A DNA stretch of 64,000 nt, taken from assembly GCA_017934745.1 (NCBI GenBank), contig JAGBIY010000065.1, positions 61,926 through 125,925 of the forward strand. The letters are read 5' to 3'. Source of the DNA: Treponema sp. GTDB lineage: Bacteria > Spirochaetota > Spirochaetia > Treponematales > Treponemataceae. Of this stretch, positions 7,770 to 17,006 are shown one piece after another; the stretch's first letter is position 1, and each line of letters opens with the position of its first letter. Made by a program: the position numbers and the translations under genes. The notes beneath the pieces are model-generated. The model saw only the letters and a program-made list of their open reading frames with translations, searched no databases and was not told the origin of the DNA.

Positions 7770-9827
7770 TTACTGAACAGAAGCGACCTGCTGTCCGTTA
7801 GCAACCTGTGTTCCCGTCGGAACGATGAAGTGAATCTTGCCAGCGGCGCCGGCCTTGATTTCAAGCTCCATCTTCATAGACTCGATGATGATGACTGTGG
7901 TGTCGGCCTGGACAGAAGCACCCTCGGCGACAGCGTACTTCAACAAAGTACCTGCGACAGGAGCGTTCACGGCTTTTCCACCGGCAGGAGCGGCAGCGGC
8001 TGGTGCGGCTGCTGGAGCGGCAGGAGCTGCGGCTGGTGCCGGAACGGCCTTCACGACACCGCCGATTGTGGCGATTGTCTGTCCGTTCTGAATCTGAGTT
8101 CCTGTAGGAACAGTGTATGTGATTGTACCATCGGCAGGAGACTTCACCTCAAGCTCCATCTTCATAGACTCGACGATGATGATTGTCTGTCCCTTTGTGA
8201 CTTTAGTTCCGTTGGCGAAGCACTGCTTGAGCAATGTTCCAGCGACAGGAGCCTTCACATCCTCTCCACCGACTGAAACAGGGGCTGCGGCAGCTGCTGG
8301 AGCGGCACCGGCGGCACCGAACTGAACGTCGTAGGCTGTTCCGTTCACAGTGACAGAAGAGCCGTTGGCAGAAACCTGGTAGGCAGTTCCGTTTACAGTG
8401 ACTGTGTAAGAACCGTTGGCGGACTTGGCGGCTGCTGGAGCGGCCTCTTTCTTTGCGAATGTGCTCTCAGCGTCGACCGGTCCGTTCGCGCGTGTCTCGA
8501 AGAACTTCGTGGCGACCTTCGGGAACATAGCGTATGTGAGAACGTCCTCGATGGAACCGTTTCCGCCGTTCTTCTTCGACTCCTCGACCATCTTGTCCCA
8601 CTCCGGCTCGATTTTGTCCGCAGGGCGGCAAGTGATGGCTTCGTCCATCTTGTTCTGCTCAAGAGCCTTCTTGACGAGGTCGGCGTTTGGAGCCGCAGGA
8701 ACCTTTCCGTACTTTCCGACGAGGAGGTCGCGGAATTCCTGGGTGAGGTTCTGGTAGCGTCCGAAGAGGACGTTGAATACAGCCTGTGTTCCGACAATCT
8801 GGGAAGTCGGTGTAACGAGAGGAACGTATCCGACATCCTTCTGGACGAGCGGAATTTCCTTCAAAACGTCGTCGATTTTGTCAGAAGCGCCCTGCTGTTT
8901 GAGCTGGTTCTCAAGGTTAGAAAGCATTCCGCCAGGAACCTGAGACTTCAAGATGCGGGTGTCGGCTCCGAGGAACTTCGACTCGAGTGAAGAATAGTGC
9001 TTGCGGATGTCGCGGAAGTAGGCGGCAATCTCAAGCAAAGCCGAGATGTCGAGACCTGTGTCGTACTCCGTTCCCTTGAGCATCTCGACGATTGTCTCTG
9101 TCGGAGAGTGGGAAGTTCCCATAGCCATCGCGGAGATGGCGGTGTCGAGAACGTCGGCGCCAGCCTCGGCGGCCTTGAGCAATGTGGCGACTGAAAGACC
9201 AGTTGTTGCGTGTGAGTGGATTTCAATCGGCAAATCGCACTTTGCCTTGATTGCCTTCACGAGGTCGTAAGCTTCATACGGCTTGAGCAAGCCAGACATG
9301 TCCTTGATACAGATTGAGTCAGCGCCGAAATCAGCGTATGTCTTTGCGAGGTCGGCGTAAATCTCTTTTGTGTGGTAAGGAGTCGTCGCATAAGAGATGG
9401 CCATCTGAACGTGCTTTCCAGTGGCTTTGGCGGCTTTTGTCGCGCGCTCGAGGTTTCTCGGGTCGTTGCAGGCGTCGAAGATTCTGAAGACGTCGACACC
9501 AGTCTTGGCGGCGTGCTCGACGAACTTGTCGACGACGTCGTCGGCGTAGTGGCGGTATCCGAGGAGGTTCTGTCCGCGAAGGAGCATCATGATTTTCGTG
9601 TTCGGCATCGCCGCGTGCAGTTTGCGGAGGCGTTCCCAAGGATCTTCGTTCAAGAAGCGGATGCATGAATCGTAAGTAGCTCCACCCCAGGCCTCTGCAG
9701 CCCAGTATCCAATCTTGTCAAGTTTAGGGGCGATTGGCAGCATATCCGCCAAAGTCATACGGGTCGCGTGAAGAGACTGTGTAGCATCACGCAAAACAAG
9801 TTCAGAAATACCAATTTTGTTAGCCAT
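7770..9827 (-). CDS. oadA: Oxaloacetate decarboxylase alpha subunit with two biotinyl domains
   Basis: A 685-residue cytoplasmic carboxyltransferase that moves CO2 from oxaloacetate to biotin. The N-terminal TIM barrel has the family opening (VLRDATQSLHATRM, residues 12-25), the metal-site HSHATTG block and the DTAISAMAMGTS block. The conserved carboxylase region follows. Unlike the usual single carrier, there are two biotinyl domains in tandem (about 520-590 and 616-685), each with ESMKME. The predicted biotinylated lysines are Lys556 and Lys652, joined by an Ala/Pro linker. A repeated VTVNGTAY unit precedes the first domain. The ribosome-binding site AGGAG precedes ATG at 9827. Confidence 0.95.
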   Translation of the reverse strand: MANKIGISELVLRDATQSLHATRMTLADMLPIAPKLDKIGYWAAEAWGGATYDSCIRFLNEDPWERLRKLHAAMPNTKIMMLLRGQNLLGYRHYADDVVDKFVEHAAKTGVDVFRIFDACNDPRNLERATKAAKATGKHVQMAISYATTPYHTKEIYADLAKTYADFGADSICIKDMSGLLKPYEAYDLVKAIKAKCDLPIEIHSHATTGLSVATLLKAAEAGADVLDTAISAMAMGTSHSPTETIVEMLKGTEYDTGLDISALLEIAAYFRDIRKHYSSLESKFLGADTRILKSQVPGGMLSNLENQLKQQGASDKIDDVLKEIPLVQKDVGYVPLVTPTSQIVGTQAVFNVLFGRYQNLTQEFRDLLVGKYGKVPAAPNADLVKKALEQNKMDEAITCRPADKIEPEWDKMVEESKKNGGNGSIEDVLTYAMFPKVATKFFETRANGPVDAESTFAKKEAAPAAAKSANGSYTVTVNGTAYQVSANGSSVTVNGTAYDVQFGAAGAAPAAAAAPVSVGGEDVKAPVAGTLLKQCFANGTKVTKGQTIIIVESMKMELEVKSPADGTITYTVPTGTQIQNGQTIATIGGVVKAVPAPAAAPAAPAAAPAAAAPAGGKAVNAPVAGTLLKYAVAEGASVQADTTVIIIESMKMELEIKAGAAGKIHFIVPTGTQVANGQQVASVQ

Positions 9828-9855
9828 TTTCTAAAAACTCCTGAAAATAAGTTGG

Positions 9856-10095
9856 TTAGTTTTTCTCGTGCAACGCTGTCGCTATAGCGGCGACGATTGC
9901 TTTTTCATCCACTGCTGGCGCTGCAGCAGCCACTGGTGTCTGGGCTTTCGGCTCTTCCTTGTCGAGTTTGAGAGCGTGAACGACTACTCTGAGCACGTTC
10001 ATGCACCCGATAAGGATAACCAGGAAAGCGAAGACAACACACATACCGAGCACAGTGAGAATTCCACTCTGCGTCAGCATTTCAGCTATTGTCAT
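9856..10095 (-). CDS. oadG: Oxaloacetate decarboxylase Na+ pump, gamma subunit
   Basis: A 79-residue single-span membrane protein that anchors and assembles the decarboxylase. The pattern is typical: a short N-terminus, one helix (about 12-36, with MCVVFAFLVILIGCMNVL), then a Pro/Ala-rich cytoplasmic tail ending in a conserved-looking helix. The start at 10095 is preferred over an upstream in-frame codon because GGAGG sits seven bases before it. It is first in the operon, behind a strong sigma70-type promoter. Confidence 0.88.
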   Translation of the reverse strand: MTIAEMLTQSGILTVLGMCVVFAFLVILIGCMNVLRVVVHALKLDKEEPKAQTPVAAAAPAVDEKAIVAAIATALHEKN

Positions 10096-10141
10096 AAAGT
10101 CCTCCAAAACGGTTTTATCCAAAAAAAATTGAATTTGAAAA

Positions 10142-10170
10142 ATTATAAAAGAAAAGATTTCTTTACTCAA
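10142..10170 (-). promoter_or_regulatory. Strong sigma70-type promoter of oadGAB
   Basis: Minus-strand -35 TTGAGT (10165-10170), exactly 17 bases, then -10 TATAAT (10142-10147). It lies about 47 bases upstream of the oadG start with only AT-rich leader between. Confidence 0.75.
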
Positions 10171-10215
10171 TTAAAAAACAAGCCGATAAAATGAGATTTC
10201 CAAACCGGATTATCT

Positions 10216-12087
10216 CTACTTGGTGGTGAATTTTATCGCTCCGTCCCAATTCTCTGGCGGATTGGCGATGAATTCCTCGCACCTCGACTTCATCAATTTC
10301 GCTGCCTTGTCGTCGGGGACTTCCAGCAAGCACTTCGAGAAATACTCCTTGGCCAGATTGAAGACGCCCTGCTTGTAGAGGGAGAAGCCCTTGTTGTAGC
10401 AGTCGCGGTAGACTGGCGAAAATTCGTCGATGTTCCTGTCGACCCCGTAAATCGGAACCGGAGTGGACTTTCCCTTCACGCGGACGTCGTCCAAATATCG
10501 AAAGACGAAATCATCGCACTTCAAATTCTCCTCGATGTCCCTCTTCACGGAATCGCTCACGAGAATCATGGAGCCGTATGTCTTCGTCAGCCCCTCAAGC
10601 CTCGAAGCCAGGTTCACGTTGTCGCCTATTACGGTGTAGCTCGTCCTGTCCTCGGAGCCGAGAGAGCCGACAGTCAAATCTCCGTAGTTGATTCCGATGC
10701 CGATGTCGAATTTCATGCCGGGCGGAAGAATCAAATCCCCAAGCGGCACGGACGGCAGGGCCTCCCTCATCTCGTAGGCGGCGGCGACGATTCTCCTCGT
10801 GTTGTCCTCGTAGGACACGGGCGCGCCGAACAGGGCCATTATCGCATCCCCGATGAATTTGTCGACCGTGCCGCCGTGCTTCTTTATGATGTTGCACATT
10901 ATTGTGAAATAGCGGTTCAGGAAGGCAATCATGACTTCAGGCTTGTTGCACTCCGAGATGTTCGTGAAGGAGCGGATGTCGCTGAACAGGACCGCCACAG
11001 GCCTCTTCTCTCCCAGCGCGGTCTTCTGCGACTCGGAATCCGAGTCGCTTATGCCGTTCACGTATGAGTCGATGACCTGTTCCGGGACGAAAAGGCTGAA
11101 CGCCTTCCTGATTCTCTTCTCGACGAAAATCTTCTGTTTTATCATCAGTACCTTCTCGAAAAGTATGCTGGCGTTCTCCGAGCAGAAATTGAAGAGGTCG
11201 GACTGGAGCGAAGAGAAATTTCCGCCGCGGAGGACGTTTATCACGCCGTATTCGCGGCCGGAGGAGTCGAGGAGCTTCGCGCTCAGATACGACGAGAGAG
11301 GAACGCCCGAAGTCTTGAAAGCGTCCATGTTGATTCCAGAATCCAGGAACTGGGGGACGAGCATGGAGAGGCTGGAATCCAAATCCAAATCCTCGAAATC
11401 GCTTTTGCAGACCTTCAGGAAATCCTCTTTCTCAGCGTCAGAAAGAAGAGAGGAGCACATGACATACGAATGAGGACCATTGTTCTCGACGAGGTTGAGG
11501 GAGACTGCGGGGGCGCACATGAACTCGGCGAGGAACGAAAGAAATTCCGTGGCGACGCTCTCCACCGACTCCATGTTGTTCATCATGGAAAAGAGCGACG
11601 TGAGAATCTTGTTCCTCAAACGAGCCTCTCCGTTCATCCCGGAACTTATCACGACGAGTTTCCTGTCGTCCATAGTTTTCCTGGCCTGAATCACATCCGC
11701 CTTGTCCATCCTCTCTCCGCTGTAGCTCGATATTTCGGAAAGCTCCTCCACGTTCAGGAGAAGAGTCTTGGGGTCGAGCCGCACGAACGTGTTTGCGCCG
11801 CACGAATAGGCGAATTCCTCATCGAACGAATTCTCCGTGTTCGAATACATTCCGATGGCGAGATTCTTGAAACAAGGAATGGAACGAATCAGCTTCACGA
11901 AATCGAAGCTGGAAGGCTCGGAGAAATCGGAATTCAGCAAAAGGATGTCGGGGAAGAAGTCGAACACGGCTTCTACAAGCTTTCCCAAATCGGATTCGAA
12001 TCGGAAGTTGTAGCCTTCGTCGAACGTCTTTGTGAAAATCTTCTGCACAGTGATGGAATTCTCTACGACCAGAATCTTTTTGTTCAT
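10216..12087 (-). CDS. Adenylate cyclase with degenerate receiver and GAF-like domain
   Basis: A 623-residue soluble signalling protein. Residues 1-115 fold-match a response-regulator receiver, but the acidic pair is Glu9-Asn10, the phospho-acceptor position is Asn52 and the usual Lys is Arg103, so phosphorylation is unlikely. Residues about 165-315 resemble a GAF sensor. Residues 360-560 are a class III nucleotide cyclase with both metal Asp residues (Asp370 in LFSDIRSF, Asp414 in FIGDAIMALFG). The Lys410 / Thr (YTVIGDNVN) specificity pair favours ATP over GTP. A TPR-like tail follows. Its start overlaps the cheA stop by 4 bases, making it the last gene and presumed output of the chemosensory operon. 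Confidence 0.88.
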   Translation of the reverse strand: MNKKILVVENSITVQKIFTKTFDEGYNFRFESDLGKLVEAVFDFFPDILLLNSDFSEPSSFDFVKLIRSIPCFKNLAIGMYSNTENSFDEEFAYSCGANTFVRLDPKTLLLNVEELSEISSYSGERMDKADVIQARKTMDDRKLVVISSGMNGEARLRNKILTSLFSMMNNMESVESVATEFLSFLAEFMCAPAVSLNLVENNGPHSYVMCSSLLSDAEKEDFLKVCKSDFEDLDLDSSLSMLVPQFLDSGINMDAFKTSGVPLSSYLSAKLLDSSGREYGVINVLRGGNFSSLQSDLFNFCSENASILFEKVLMIKQKIFVEKRIRKAFSLFVPEQVIDSYVNGISDSDSESQKTALGEKRPVAVLFSDIRSFTNISECNKPEVMIAFLNRYFTIMCNIIKKHGGTVDKFIGDAIMALFGAPVSYEDNTRRIVAAAYEMREALPSVPLGDLILPPGMKFDIGIGINYGDLTVGSLGSEDRTSYTVIGDNVNLASRLEGLTKTYGSMILVSDSVKRDIEENLKCDDFVFRYLDDVRVKGKSTPVPIYGVDRNIDEFSPVYRDCYNKGFSLYKQGVFNLAKEYFSKCLLEVPDDKAAKLMKSRCEEFIANPPENWDGAIKFTTK

Positions 12088-14186
12088 TTTTCAGCTCCTT
12101 CCAAAAGCGACTTCACAGAATCGAGCAGCTTTCCACGGTTGAAATTGCCCTTCGAGATGAACGCGCTCGCTCCGGCCTCTTCGAATTCCTTCATGGACGA
12201 ATCGTCGGACGACATTATGACTACCGGGACCGTCCTGTAGTTCTCCATTAGCCTGAGGTTCTCAAGAAGGACCAGCCCGTTCATGCGCGGCATGTCCTTG
12301 TCGCTCAGGACGAGGTCGTACTGCTTGGACTTCACGCGCTCGATTGCGTTGATGCCGTCCACAGCGCAGTCCACAGAGTATCCGCCGTTCGTGAGTATCG
12401 TCTTCTCAATCTGCCTCGTGGTGTCGGAATCGTCCACGACAAGAATCCTGTAGATGCGCTTCTTCGTGTTCGCCTCGTACTTTTTTATGTCGTAGCCGCG
12501 GAGCTTCTTGAATTTCGTGATGATTTCAGGAACGTAGAGAATCGGAACTATGTCGTAGTGCTCGTCGAAGACGATTCCCTGCAGAATCTTGAAATTCTTG
12601 AACGCCTGTGGAAGCGGCTTGACGACGAGAGACGCATACCTCTGCACGTTCTCCACGATGATTCCGACCTGCTGCTCCATGAATTCCGCTATGAGTATGG
12701 TGTCGGCGTCCGCGTTCTGCACAGACTTCTGCTCCTTGAAGAGCGACGAAAGCGAATAGACAGGAATCAGGCTGCTGTCCAGGCGGATGTAGTTCTGGTT
12801 CTGGAGGTTTATGTACTCGCTCTTCTTCCTGTAGATGATGTCGACGAGGTGCTGCGACGGAATGAGGAATTTGTCGTGGTTCGAGGTGACGAACAAGCCC
12901 TGCATGGTCGCGAGCGACAGCGGGAACCTCAATATGAACGAAGTGCCTTTTCCCCTCTCGGACTCTATCGAAATGCGCCCCTTTATCTTCTCGATGTTCG
13001 TCCACACCACGTCAAGCCCCACTCCCCTGCCGGAAAGGTCGGAGACCTTGTCCTTCGTGGAGAAGCCGGACATGAAGAGGAACTGGGTCAGCTCCTTGTC
13101 GCCCATGTTCCTTATCTCGTCGGTGCGCTCCGGGAATTTCTCCATCGCCTTGCTCCTGATTTTCTCGTAGTTCAAGCCCTTTCCGTCGTCCGCGACCGTA
13201 AGCTCCACGAATTTCGAGTCGGCCTTGCAGTGTATCGATATGACGCCCTGCTCGTCCTTGCCCGCGGCCGCCCTCTCTTCGGGAAGCTCGATTCCGTGGT
13301 CGAGGCAGTTGCGCACGAGGTGCACGAGGATGTCGGAAAGCTGTTCGAGGACGACCTTGTCGAGCAAGATGTCCGTCTCCGGGATATCGGCGCGCACGTT
13401 CTTGGAAAGCTGCATTGACTCAATCGCGATTGTGTTCTCGAACGAGCCGAGCACGCGGGAAATCGGAAGCATCCTAAGGTCGAAGACCTGCTGCTGGACA
13501 GAGAAAATCGTCGTCTCAAGAGAGCCGATGTCCGTCTCAAGCTGCTTCCGAAGCCTTGCGATTTCGTGGTTCCCGGTCTTCTCCTCGATTTCGCGCAGGG
13601 AGTCGAGCTGGTGCTTGAGGCGGAACTCGCGGATGAGCATGTCGTCGAAGGAGGAGATTATCTCGTTGATTTTCTTGAGCTTTATCCTTATGGACTGGAT
13701 GTCGGAAACGCTCTGTCCGTCGTCGTCCCCGTCGTCTTCAAAAATCAGGCCGCCCTGGCTCCTCTGGATTTCCTTCTCCACCTCGTCTATGTCGAAAAGC
13801 TCCCCCGCACCGATTTTGTCGCAGTAGGTGACGTAAAGAGAGACATCCGTCTCGTCCGTTCCTGACTTCTCTATGGAAGAAAGGCAGCTTGCGATTTTGT
13901 CCGAAACCAAGAAGACGAGCCTGACGAGCCTGTCCGAGATTTTCACCTGCCCGTCCTTCACCCCCTTGAAGATGTCCTCGACAGCATTCGCGAGACGCTC
14001 GATTGAAGAGTAGCCGAGCATTCTTGAGTTTCCCTTGACCGTATGGAGATTCCTGAGAAGCTCGGAGAGAATTCCGGCGTCGTCCTTGTCCTTCTTCAAC
14101 GCCAGGACCGACTTCCGCACGCTCTCCAAAAGCTCCTCCGACTCCGAAAGAAAGCTTTCCGTTATGTCTTCTGATATTCGTGGCAT
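12084..14186 (-). CDS. cheA: Hybrid chemotaxis-type histidine kinase CheA with C-terminal receiver
   Basis: A 700-residue kinase. An Hpt domain with phospho-accepting His48 (LHTVKGNSRML) is followed by a dimerisation region and an HATPase domain (HLVRNCLDHGIE, ADDGKGLNY and GRGVGLDVV boxes). A CheW-like coupling domain (about 440-560) and a C-terminal receiver with an intact VVDDSD pair and Asp629 (LSDKDMPRMNG) complete it. A CheY-binding P2 domain is not evident. CheA-REC hybrids occur in non-motility pathways such as Myxococcus FrzE. The gene lies 15 bases after cheR and overlaps the cyclase gene. There is no separate CheY in the cluster. Confidence 0.93.
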   Translation of the reverse strand: MPRISEDITESFLSESEELLESVRKSVLALKKDKDDAGILSELLRNLHTVKGNSRMLGYSSIERLANAVEDIFKGVKDGQVKISDRLVRLVFLVSDKIASCLSSIEKSGTDETDVSLYVTYCDKIGAGELFDIDEVEKEIQRSQGGLIFEDDGDDDGQSVSDIQSIRIKLKKINEIISSFDDMLIREFRLKHQLDSLREIEEKTGNHEIARLRKQLETDIGSLETTIFSVQQQVFDLRMLPISRVLGSFENTIAIESMQLSKNVRADIPETDILLDKVVLEQLSDILVHLVRNCLDHGIELPEERAAAGKDEQGVISIHCKADSKFVELTVADDGKGLNYEKIRSKAMEKFPERTDEIRNMGDKELTQFLFMSGFSTKDKVSDLSGRGVGLDVVWTNIEKIKGRISIESERGKGTSFILRFPLSLATMQGLFVTSNHDKFLIPSQHLVDIIYRKKSEYINLQNQNYIRLDSSLIPVYSLSSLFKEQKSVQNADADTILIAEFMEQQVGIIVENVQRYASLVVKPLPQAFKNFKILQGIVFDEHYDIVPILYVPEIITKFKKLRGYDIKKYEANTKKRIYRILVVDDSDTTRQIEKTILTNGGYSVDCAVDGINAIERVKSKQYDLVLSDKDMPRMNGLVLLENLRLMENYRTVPVVIMSSDDSSMKEFEEAGASAFISKGNFNRGKLLDSVKSLLEGAEK

Positions 14187-14201
14187 TTTTTTCCCTTAAA
14201 A

Positions 14202-15014
14202 TCAATTTGTTTTCATGAAATAGAACACATTGCCGTCCGCTATCTTGGTGAGCGAGGCCGGTGTCATCTCGGAATCTATCTGGGCGATTTCGTTCATGGA
14301 TACGAAAATCAACCCTCCGTCGGCAAGGTACTTTTCGGCGAGGGCTTTGAGTATTTCCGCGCGGGTCTTCCGTGAAAAATAGATGAACACGTTCCTGACG
14401 AAGATGACGTTCTGCTTCTCGATTTTCACATCATCGCCACCGATACGCGTGAGATTTATCTTCTTCGTCGAGACCGCGCTTTTCACGGAGTCGTCGAAGA
14501 CAATCTCCCCTTGCGGATTCGTGTACCTTTGAAGGAGATGCTTGAATTTCTCCCCATCACCCGCGCGGACTGTAGAAGGCTTGAACACTCCATTCCGGCA
14601 TTTCTCCAGCACGGCGGTGTTTATGTCGCTCGCCAATATCAACGGCTTCACCCTGCAGTGCGAAGCCAAAAGCGCGAGAGAATAGGCTTCCTCGCCTTCG
14701 GAGCAGGCCGCGCTCCAGATTCTCATCGGCTCCGCGCCGTGCCTGTTTATCCATTCAGGAAAAATCTTGGAGCGCAAAAGCTCGAACTGCTTCTCCTCCC
14801 TGAAGAAATACGTCTCGTTCACTGTCGAACCGTTCACAAGCTCGTCGAACTCTTCCTTCTCGGTCTGGATTTTCATGAAATAGTTCCCGAAACCGAGCGT
14901 GGCGATTTTCTTCTCCACGAATTTGCTTATGCCGAACTTATGGCTCTCCCGTGGAATTATCCCGATTTTCTCGGTTATGAACGCGATTATCTTCTCAAAT
15001 TCGATTTCATTCAT
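14202..15014 (-). CDS. cheR: Chemoreceptor methyltransferase CheR
   Basis: A 270-residue SAM-dependent enzyme that methylates receptor glutamates. It has the CheR N-terminal helical domain, then the family signature NETYFFREEKQFELL, the SAM site WSAACSEGEEAYSLA and the VIFVRNVFIYF block. The length is normal. The start overlaps the cheB stop by 4 bases. Together with cheB it shows that the receptors of this operon undergo adaptation. Confidence 0.95.
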   Translation of the reverse strand: MNEIEFEKIIAFITEKIGIIPRESHKFGISKFVEKKIATLGFGNYFMKIQTEKEEFDELVNGSTVNETYFFREEKQFELLRSKIFPEWINRHGAEPMRIWSAACSEGEEAYSLALLASHCRVKPLILASDINTAVLEKCRNGVFKPSTVRAGDGEKFKHLLQRYTNPQGEIVFDDSVKSAVSTKKINLTRIGGDDVKIEKQNVIFVRNVFIYFSRKTRAEILKALAEKYLADGGLIFVSMNEIAQIDSEMTPASLTKIADGNVFYFMKTN

Positions 15015-16018
15015 TTGACAAGCTCCCGTATGCGCGCAGGAATCTCGCTTCTTGGAAGGACTTCCCTCGCTCCGCCGACTTCAATGGCAGCCGCGGGCAT
15101 GCCAAAAACAACGCATGTTGACTTGTCCTCGGCGATTGTGAAACCGCCGGAATCCACCACCATCTTGCAGCCGTCCGCTCCGTCCCGCCCCATTCCAGTG
15201 AGGAGGACGGCCAGACACGCGTTCCTGTAGTGCTTTGCCGCACTCGCGAACATCTTGTTGACGGCAGGTCGCAAAAAACGTTCGGGAGGCTCGTCGGAAA
15301 TCTTCAGGACAGGATTTCCGTTCGGCTTTACGTAATCCACGAGGAGGTGCCTGTCGGCCGGAGCCATGTACACGGTTCCGGGCTTGCCCTCCTCCCCGTT
15401 CGACGCGAGTTTCACATGGACATTGGGGCAGGTGTCGTCGAGCCACTTCGACATCTTTTTGTCCGCGCCGACCTCGATGTGCTGGGAATATATTATCGGA
15501 AGCGGAAAATCTGGACCAAGGCCGGAGAGAACGGAAGCCACGGCCGTCGGACCGCCGGTCGAGGCTCCTATGCAGACTATCCTGAACCCGGAGAACGACG
15601 GATCGGACTCGACATCTATCTTTTCCGTTTTCTTCAGCGGCTTCAGCGCGCTCCGGCAGCCGCTCCTGAGTTTTTCAGACAGTTTCGAGAAAAAATCCGA
15701 ATCAAAATCCTTCACCTTGGGCTTCCTCATGAAAATCGCGCCGATATCGAATGCGGCGGAAGCGTCCTTTTGGTTCTCGGACAGCAGCACGACAGGAATG
15801 TCCAAATCCCTGACAAACACGCCGGCGGTCTCTATGCCGTTCATCTCCGGCATATCGGAGTCGAGTATAGCGATGTCGACACCCGAATTCCTGGCGAAAT
15901 CGAACGCCTTGCGCCCTGTAGAGACAGCGCACACTATCTCGAAATCTGGACTTTTCTCAAGATTCTGCGAAAGAATCGTCCTCACAATCGCTGAATCATC
16001 GGCAATCAGCACCCTCAC
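15011..16018 (-). CDS. cheB: Receptor methylesterase / response regulator CheB
   Basis: A 335-residue protein in two parts. The N-terminal receiver has ADDS and the phospho-Asp in LDSDMPEMNG. The C-terminal methylesterase has the catalytic triad motifs GASTGGP (Ser), SQHIEVG (His) and GMGRDGADG (Asp). It removes methyl groups or deamidates receptors when phosphorylated by CheA. The start is the GTG at 16018, preceded by GGAGG and overlapping the upstream stop as GTGA. A longer frame reaching 16117 would read back through the preceding gene and is rejected. Confidence 0.93.
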   Translation of the reverse strand: MRVLIADDSAIVRTILSQNLEKSPDFEIVCAVSTGRKAFDFARNSGVDIAILDSDMPEMNGIETAGVFVRDLDIPVVLLSENQKDASAAFDIGAIFMRKPKVKDFDSDFFSKLSEKLRSGCRSALKPLKKTEKIDVESDPSFSGFRIVCIGASTGGPTAVASVLSGLGPDFPLPIIYSQHIEVGADKKMSKWLDDTCPNVHVKLASNGEEGKPGTVYMAPADRHLLVDYVKPNGNPVLKISDEPPERFLRPAVNKMFASAAKHYRNACLAVLLTGMGRDGADGCKMVVDSGGFTIAEDKSTCVVFGMPAAAIEVGGAREVLPRSEIPARIRELVK

Positions 16019-16503
16019 ATCAAACCTCCGGAAAAGAACCTGCGCAAAAGGGAATCTGGAGAAATGAGCACCTGCTTTCTTCCGTCGGAGGTGAAGCGGA
16101 CGGCGCAGATTCCGCACTCCAAAAGCCTGTTCCTTATTCCGCTGGGGAAAACGTGGAGTTCGGAAAGCTCCAACTCCCGGCTGCTCAAATTTCCAGTCAT
16201 CGAAAGAGCCAAGTTTCCAGTGGCCGGAAAAGCGGTCTCCGTCGCGTCCTCAATCTGCTTTCCCACGTCGCGGGCGAAATCTTTTGAATTCATCACTATC
16301 ACAGCGTTCGCGTTTCCGTCCGCGCTGCATCCGAATTCCTTCTCAAGCTGGCCACCGATGAAAAGATGAGGAAGAGTCTCCCTGTTGAAGACAATGTTCA
16401 TGGAATTTTTCGGGACGCTGAGGTATATGCCGGAGACGATGTACTCGCTCGGAATGAGGAAATCCATGTTGTCGTAAAAAATGCAGGTGAAATGCTTCTT
16501 CAT
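16015..16503 (-). CDS. Unassigned chemosensory-operon protein, possibly a divergent CheW
   Basis: A 162-residue soluble protein encoded between cheW and cheB, with its start overlapping the cheW stop (TGATG) and its stop overlapping the cheB start. I cannot assign a family from motifs. The size, position and an early pattern (a bound hydrophobic strand, a middle SVPKNS turn and a hydrophobic FIGGQLEKEFG strand) faintly resemble a CheW fold. It lacks the usual GVINLRG-type signature. It has no signal peptide and no membrane segment. A coupling or receptor-modulating role is inference from context only. Confidence 0.6.
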   Translation of the reverse strand: MKKHFTCIFYDNMDFLIPSEYIVSGIYLSVPKNSMNIVFNRETLPHLFIGGQLEKEFGCSADGNANAVIVMNSKDFARDVGKQIEDATETAFPATGNLALSMTGNLSSRELELSELHVFPSGIRNRLLECGICAVRFTSDGRKQVLISPDSLLRRFFSGGLM

Positions 16504-17006
16504 CAGCTTCCCAAATCCTTTCTCAACAAAATCTCGAACGAGTCTGGGTTGAGCACCGGAATTTCCTCGTGGTTGTAGTCGATTGTCCCAAGAACGACGC
16601 GCTCATCGTCCGTGTTCGGAATCAGGTGCAAATCATCCCCCTCGGTCTCGCAGAAAAACAGTATGTCGGATATGTGCAGCGAAAGCTTGTCGTCGCTGCG
16701 CTTCAAGACAAGGAAAAGCGACGAATCCACGACATCACCGCATTCCTCGTCGATGAACGAGACGGGGTTCAGCACAGTAACAGGCTCGCCCCTCCTGTTC
16801 ATCACGCCCTCGACATACGAAGGCAAAAACGGAAGACGGTAGATTTTCACGTCGTGTATTATCTCGTCCACCGCGCCGGACTTTATGGCGTACTTCCTGT
16901 CAAGAATCGAAAAGACGAGCCACGTTATCCTCTCGCGGACCTCCTCCACGACTTTCTTCTCGACGAGCCCCTCGCGCTCGATTTCCTTTACAACGCTCTC
17001 ATTCAT
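16503..17006 (-). CDS. cheW: Chemotaxis coupling protein CheW
   Basis: A 167-residue CheW-fold adaptor linking receptors to the kinase. Visible features are the opening strand WLVFSILDRKYAI, the middle FLPSYVEGVMNRRGEPVTVL signature (equivalent to the VxGVxNLRG motif) and a second beta subdomain. A 25-residue charged N-terminal extension precedes the fold. The start (ATG at 17006) has a GGAG site seven bases upstream and overlaps the receptor gene by 8 bases, indicating translational coupling. Confidence 0.9.
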   Translation of the reverse strand: MNESVVKEIEREGLVEKKVVEEVRERITWLVFSILDRKYAIKSGAVDEIIHDVKIYRLPFLPSYVEGVMNRRGEPVTVLNPVSFIDEECGDVVDSSLFLVLKRSDDKLSLHISDILFFCETEGDDLHLIPNTDDERVVLGTIDYNHEEIPVLNPDSFEILLRKDLGS

